Shown in pieces: positions 7,384 to 7,915 of a stretch of 7,915 nt of DNA. The stretch comes from Chloroflexota bacterium (lineage in GTDB: Bacteria; Chloroflexota; Anaerolineae; B4-G1; SLSP01), in the NCBI GenBank assembly GCA_022707665.1, contig JAKJAE010000019.1, positions 4,127 through 12,041 of the forward strand, given 5' to 3'. How positions within the stretch are numbered: position 1 is the first letter of the stretch; each line of letters opens with the position of its first letter. The notes under the pieces are model-generated. The model was given only the letters and a program-made list of their open reading frames with translations. It was not told the DNA's origin and made no database searches. A program made the position numbers and the translations under genes.

Positions 7384-7422
7384 TTAACAGCCTGTTAACG
7401 GCTCAGAAAAGCGCCGTTAACC
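7384..7422 (+). promoter_or_regulatory. Pho-box array 2 (phoU-proximal)
   Basis: TTAACA (7384), TTAACG (7395) and TTAACC (7417) lie on an 11-bp grid, with one degenerate position (GAAAAG at 7406). The orientation matches array 1, but the two arrays are 91 bp apart and out of phase with each other (8 x 11 plus 3). Position and orientation suit activation of phoU, with a possible -10 at 7432-7437. Confidence 0.65.
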
Positions 7423-7431
7423 CCAAGCAGC

Positions 7432-7437
7432 TACGAT
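7432..7437 (+). promoter_or_regulatory. Candidate -10 element of the phoU promoter
   Basis: TACGAT matches four of six bases of TATAAT and begins 9 bp after the last half-site of array 2, a spacing similar to that on the pstS side. This is weak evidence on its own. Confidence 0.25.
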
Positions 7438-7536
7438 CCGGTCAGCCAGCTGTCCATCTTGCAGCCCCCATGTTTCTGGGCGATGCTGGGATCTTACGGT
7501 ACCACCGCTGGCGCGTGGGGTGAATAGGGATAGGGA

Positions 7537-7915
7537 ATGCAGACCAGAACAACCTTCTACCGCGAACTGGACGAACTCCTAGACCAGGTGCTTACATTGG
7601 GCAGCATGGTCGAGGATGCAATCATGGCTTCTGTGAGCTACCTGAAGAAGCGCGATCTTTCCGGGTGCCGGAGGATCATCGAGCACGACCAGGAGATCAA
7701 CACGAGGCGCTTTGAACTGGAGGCACTGGCTTTGGGCCTGATCGCACTACACCAACCGGTGGCCGGCGACCTCCGTGTGTTGGGTGCGGTCCTGGAGGTT
7801 GTTACGGAACTGGAGCGCATCGGCGACTATGCCAAGGGGATCGCCAAGATCGCGTGCCTGGTGGGTACCGGCGTCGTACTGCCACCAGTGCCCCAGATTC
7901 CCGCTATGGCGGCCA
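7537..7915 (+). CDS. phoU: Phosphate signalling regulator PhoU (N-terminal part, cut by window edge)
   Basis: The ATG at 7537 opens a frame with no stop to the window end, giving 126 residues of a protein normally about 220-240 long. It begins MQTRTTFYRELDELLDQVL and continues with the PhoU-type helical repeat: KRDLSGCRRIIEHDQEIN, then HQPVAGDLRVL and VTELERIGDYAKGIA. The last contains the E...D metal-binding pattern of PhoU (E and D of ELERIGD). PhoU is a cytoplasmic all-helical protein that, in studied bacteria, links Pst transporter state to PhoR and represses the Pho response when phosphate is plentiful. AGGGA at 7526-7530 is a suitable ribosome site 6 nt upstream. It is divergent from pstS instead of sitting at the end of the pst operon. 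Confidence 0.93.
   Translation, partial: MQTRTTFYRELDELLDQVLTLGSMVEDAIMASVSYLKKRDLSGCRRIIEHDQEINTRRFELEALALGLIALHQPVAGDLRVLGAVLEVVTELERIGDYAKGIAKIACLVGTGVVLPPVPQIPAMAA

Larger units (their letters stand above)
7204..7536. promoter_or_regulatory. Divergent pstS-phoU regulatory region
   Basis: This 333-bp stretch has no convincing gene. It holds the pstS leader and ribosome site, a 30-bp-spaced direct repeat, two arrays of TTAACA-like half-sites, the palindrome TATCGATA at 7361-7368 between the arrays, and a phoU leader of about 95 nt. Within 7440-7520 I see only short, weak inverted repeats and no convincing riboswitch or small RNA. It is the natural place for phosphate-responsive control of both transcription units. 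Confidence 0.8.

Noticed and set aside
1..7915. CRISPR arrays, insertion sequences, tRNA or rRNA genes
   Set aside because: No spaced identical repeats, transposase, terminal inverted repeats or RNA-gene signatures were seen; the window is filled by Pho genes.

Overview
This window is a compact, nearly complete phosphate-starvation (Pho) locus. It holds a two-component system (phoB/phoP-type regulator plus PhoR-type kinase), the high-affinity phosphate ABC transporter PstSCAB, and the start of phoU. The G+C content looks to be in the high fifties by eye. The host is probably a member of the Chloroflexota or a relative. That rests on three things recalled from the families, not searched: PstS is a lipoprotein with a long Pro/Thr/Ala linker, and PstC and PstA both carry large extracytoplasmic insertions after the first membrane helix. 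The phylum call is moderate confidence.

Layout: positions 1-90 hold the last codons of an unidentified upstream gene that overlaps the regulator. The regulator (83-790) and the kinase (787-2658) are read on the plus strand and overlap by ATGA. A 123-bp convergent gap follows. The transporter operon is read on the minus strand, right to left, as pstS (7203-6160), pstC (6059-4866), pstA (4869-3616) and pstB (3603-2782). A strong hairpin lies between pstS and pstC, pstC and pstA overlap by 4 bp, and pstB is almost abutting. A 333-bp regulatory region (7204-7536) separates pstS from a divergently transcribed phoU, which runs off the right edge.

How it works together: PstS captures phosphate outside the membrane, PstC and PstA form the channel, and PstB hydrolyses ATP. 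In studied bacteria PhoU links transporter state to the PhoR kinase, which phosphorylates the regulator. The regulator then binds direct repeats resembling TTAACA. Two such arrays, each on an 11-bp grid, lie between pstS and phoU and would be the targets of the system encoded at the left of the window.

The gene content is a known pathway, and I see no evidence for a wholly new system. The less ordinary points are the two phased Pho-box arrays, a 30-bp-spaced repeat flanking the likely pstS -10 element, the split divergent phoU, the extra domains in PstC and PstA, and two strong hairpins at operon junctions.
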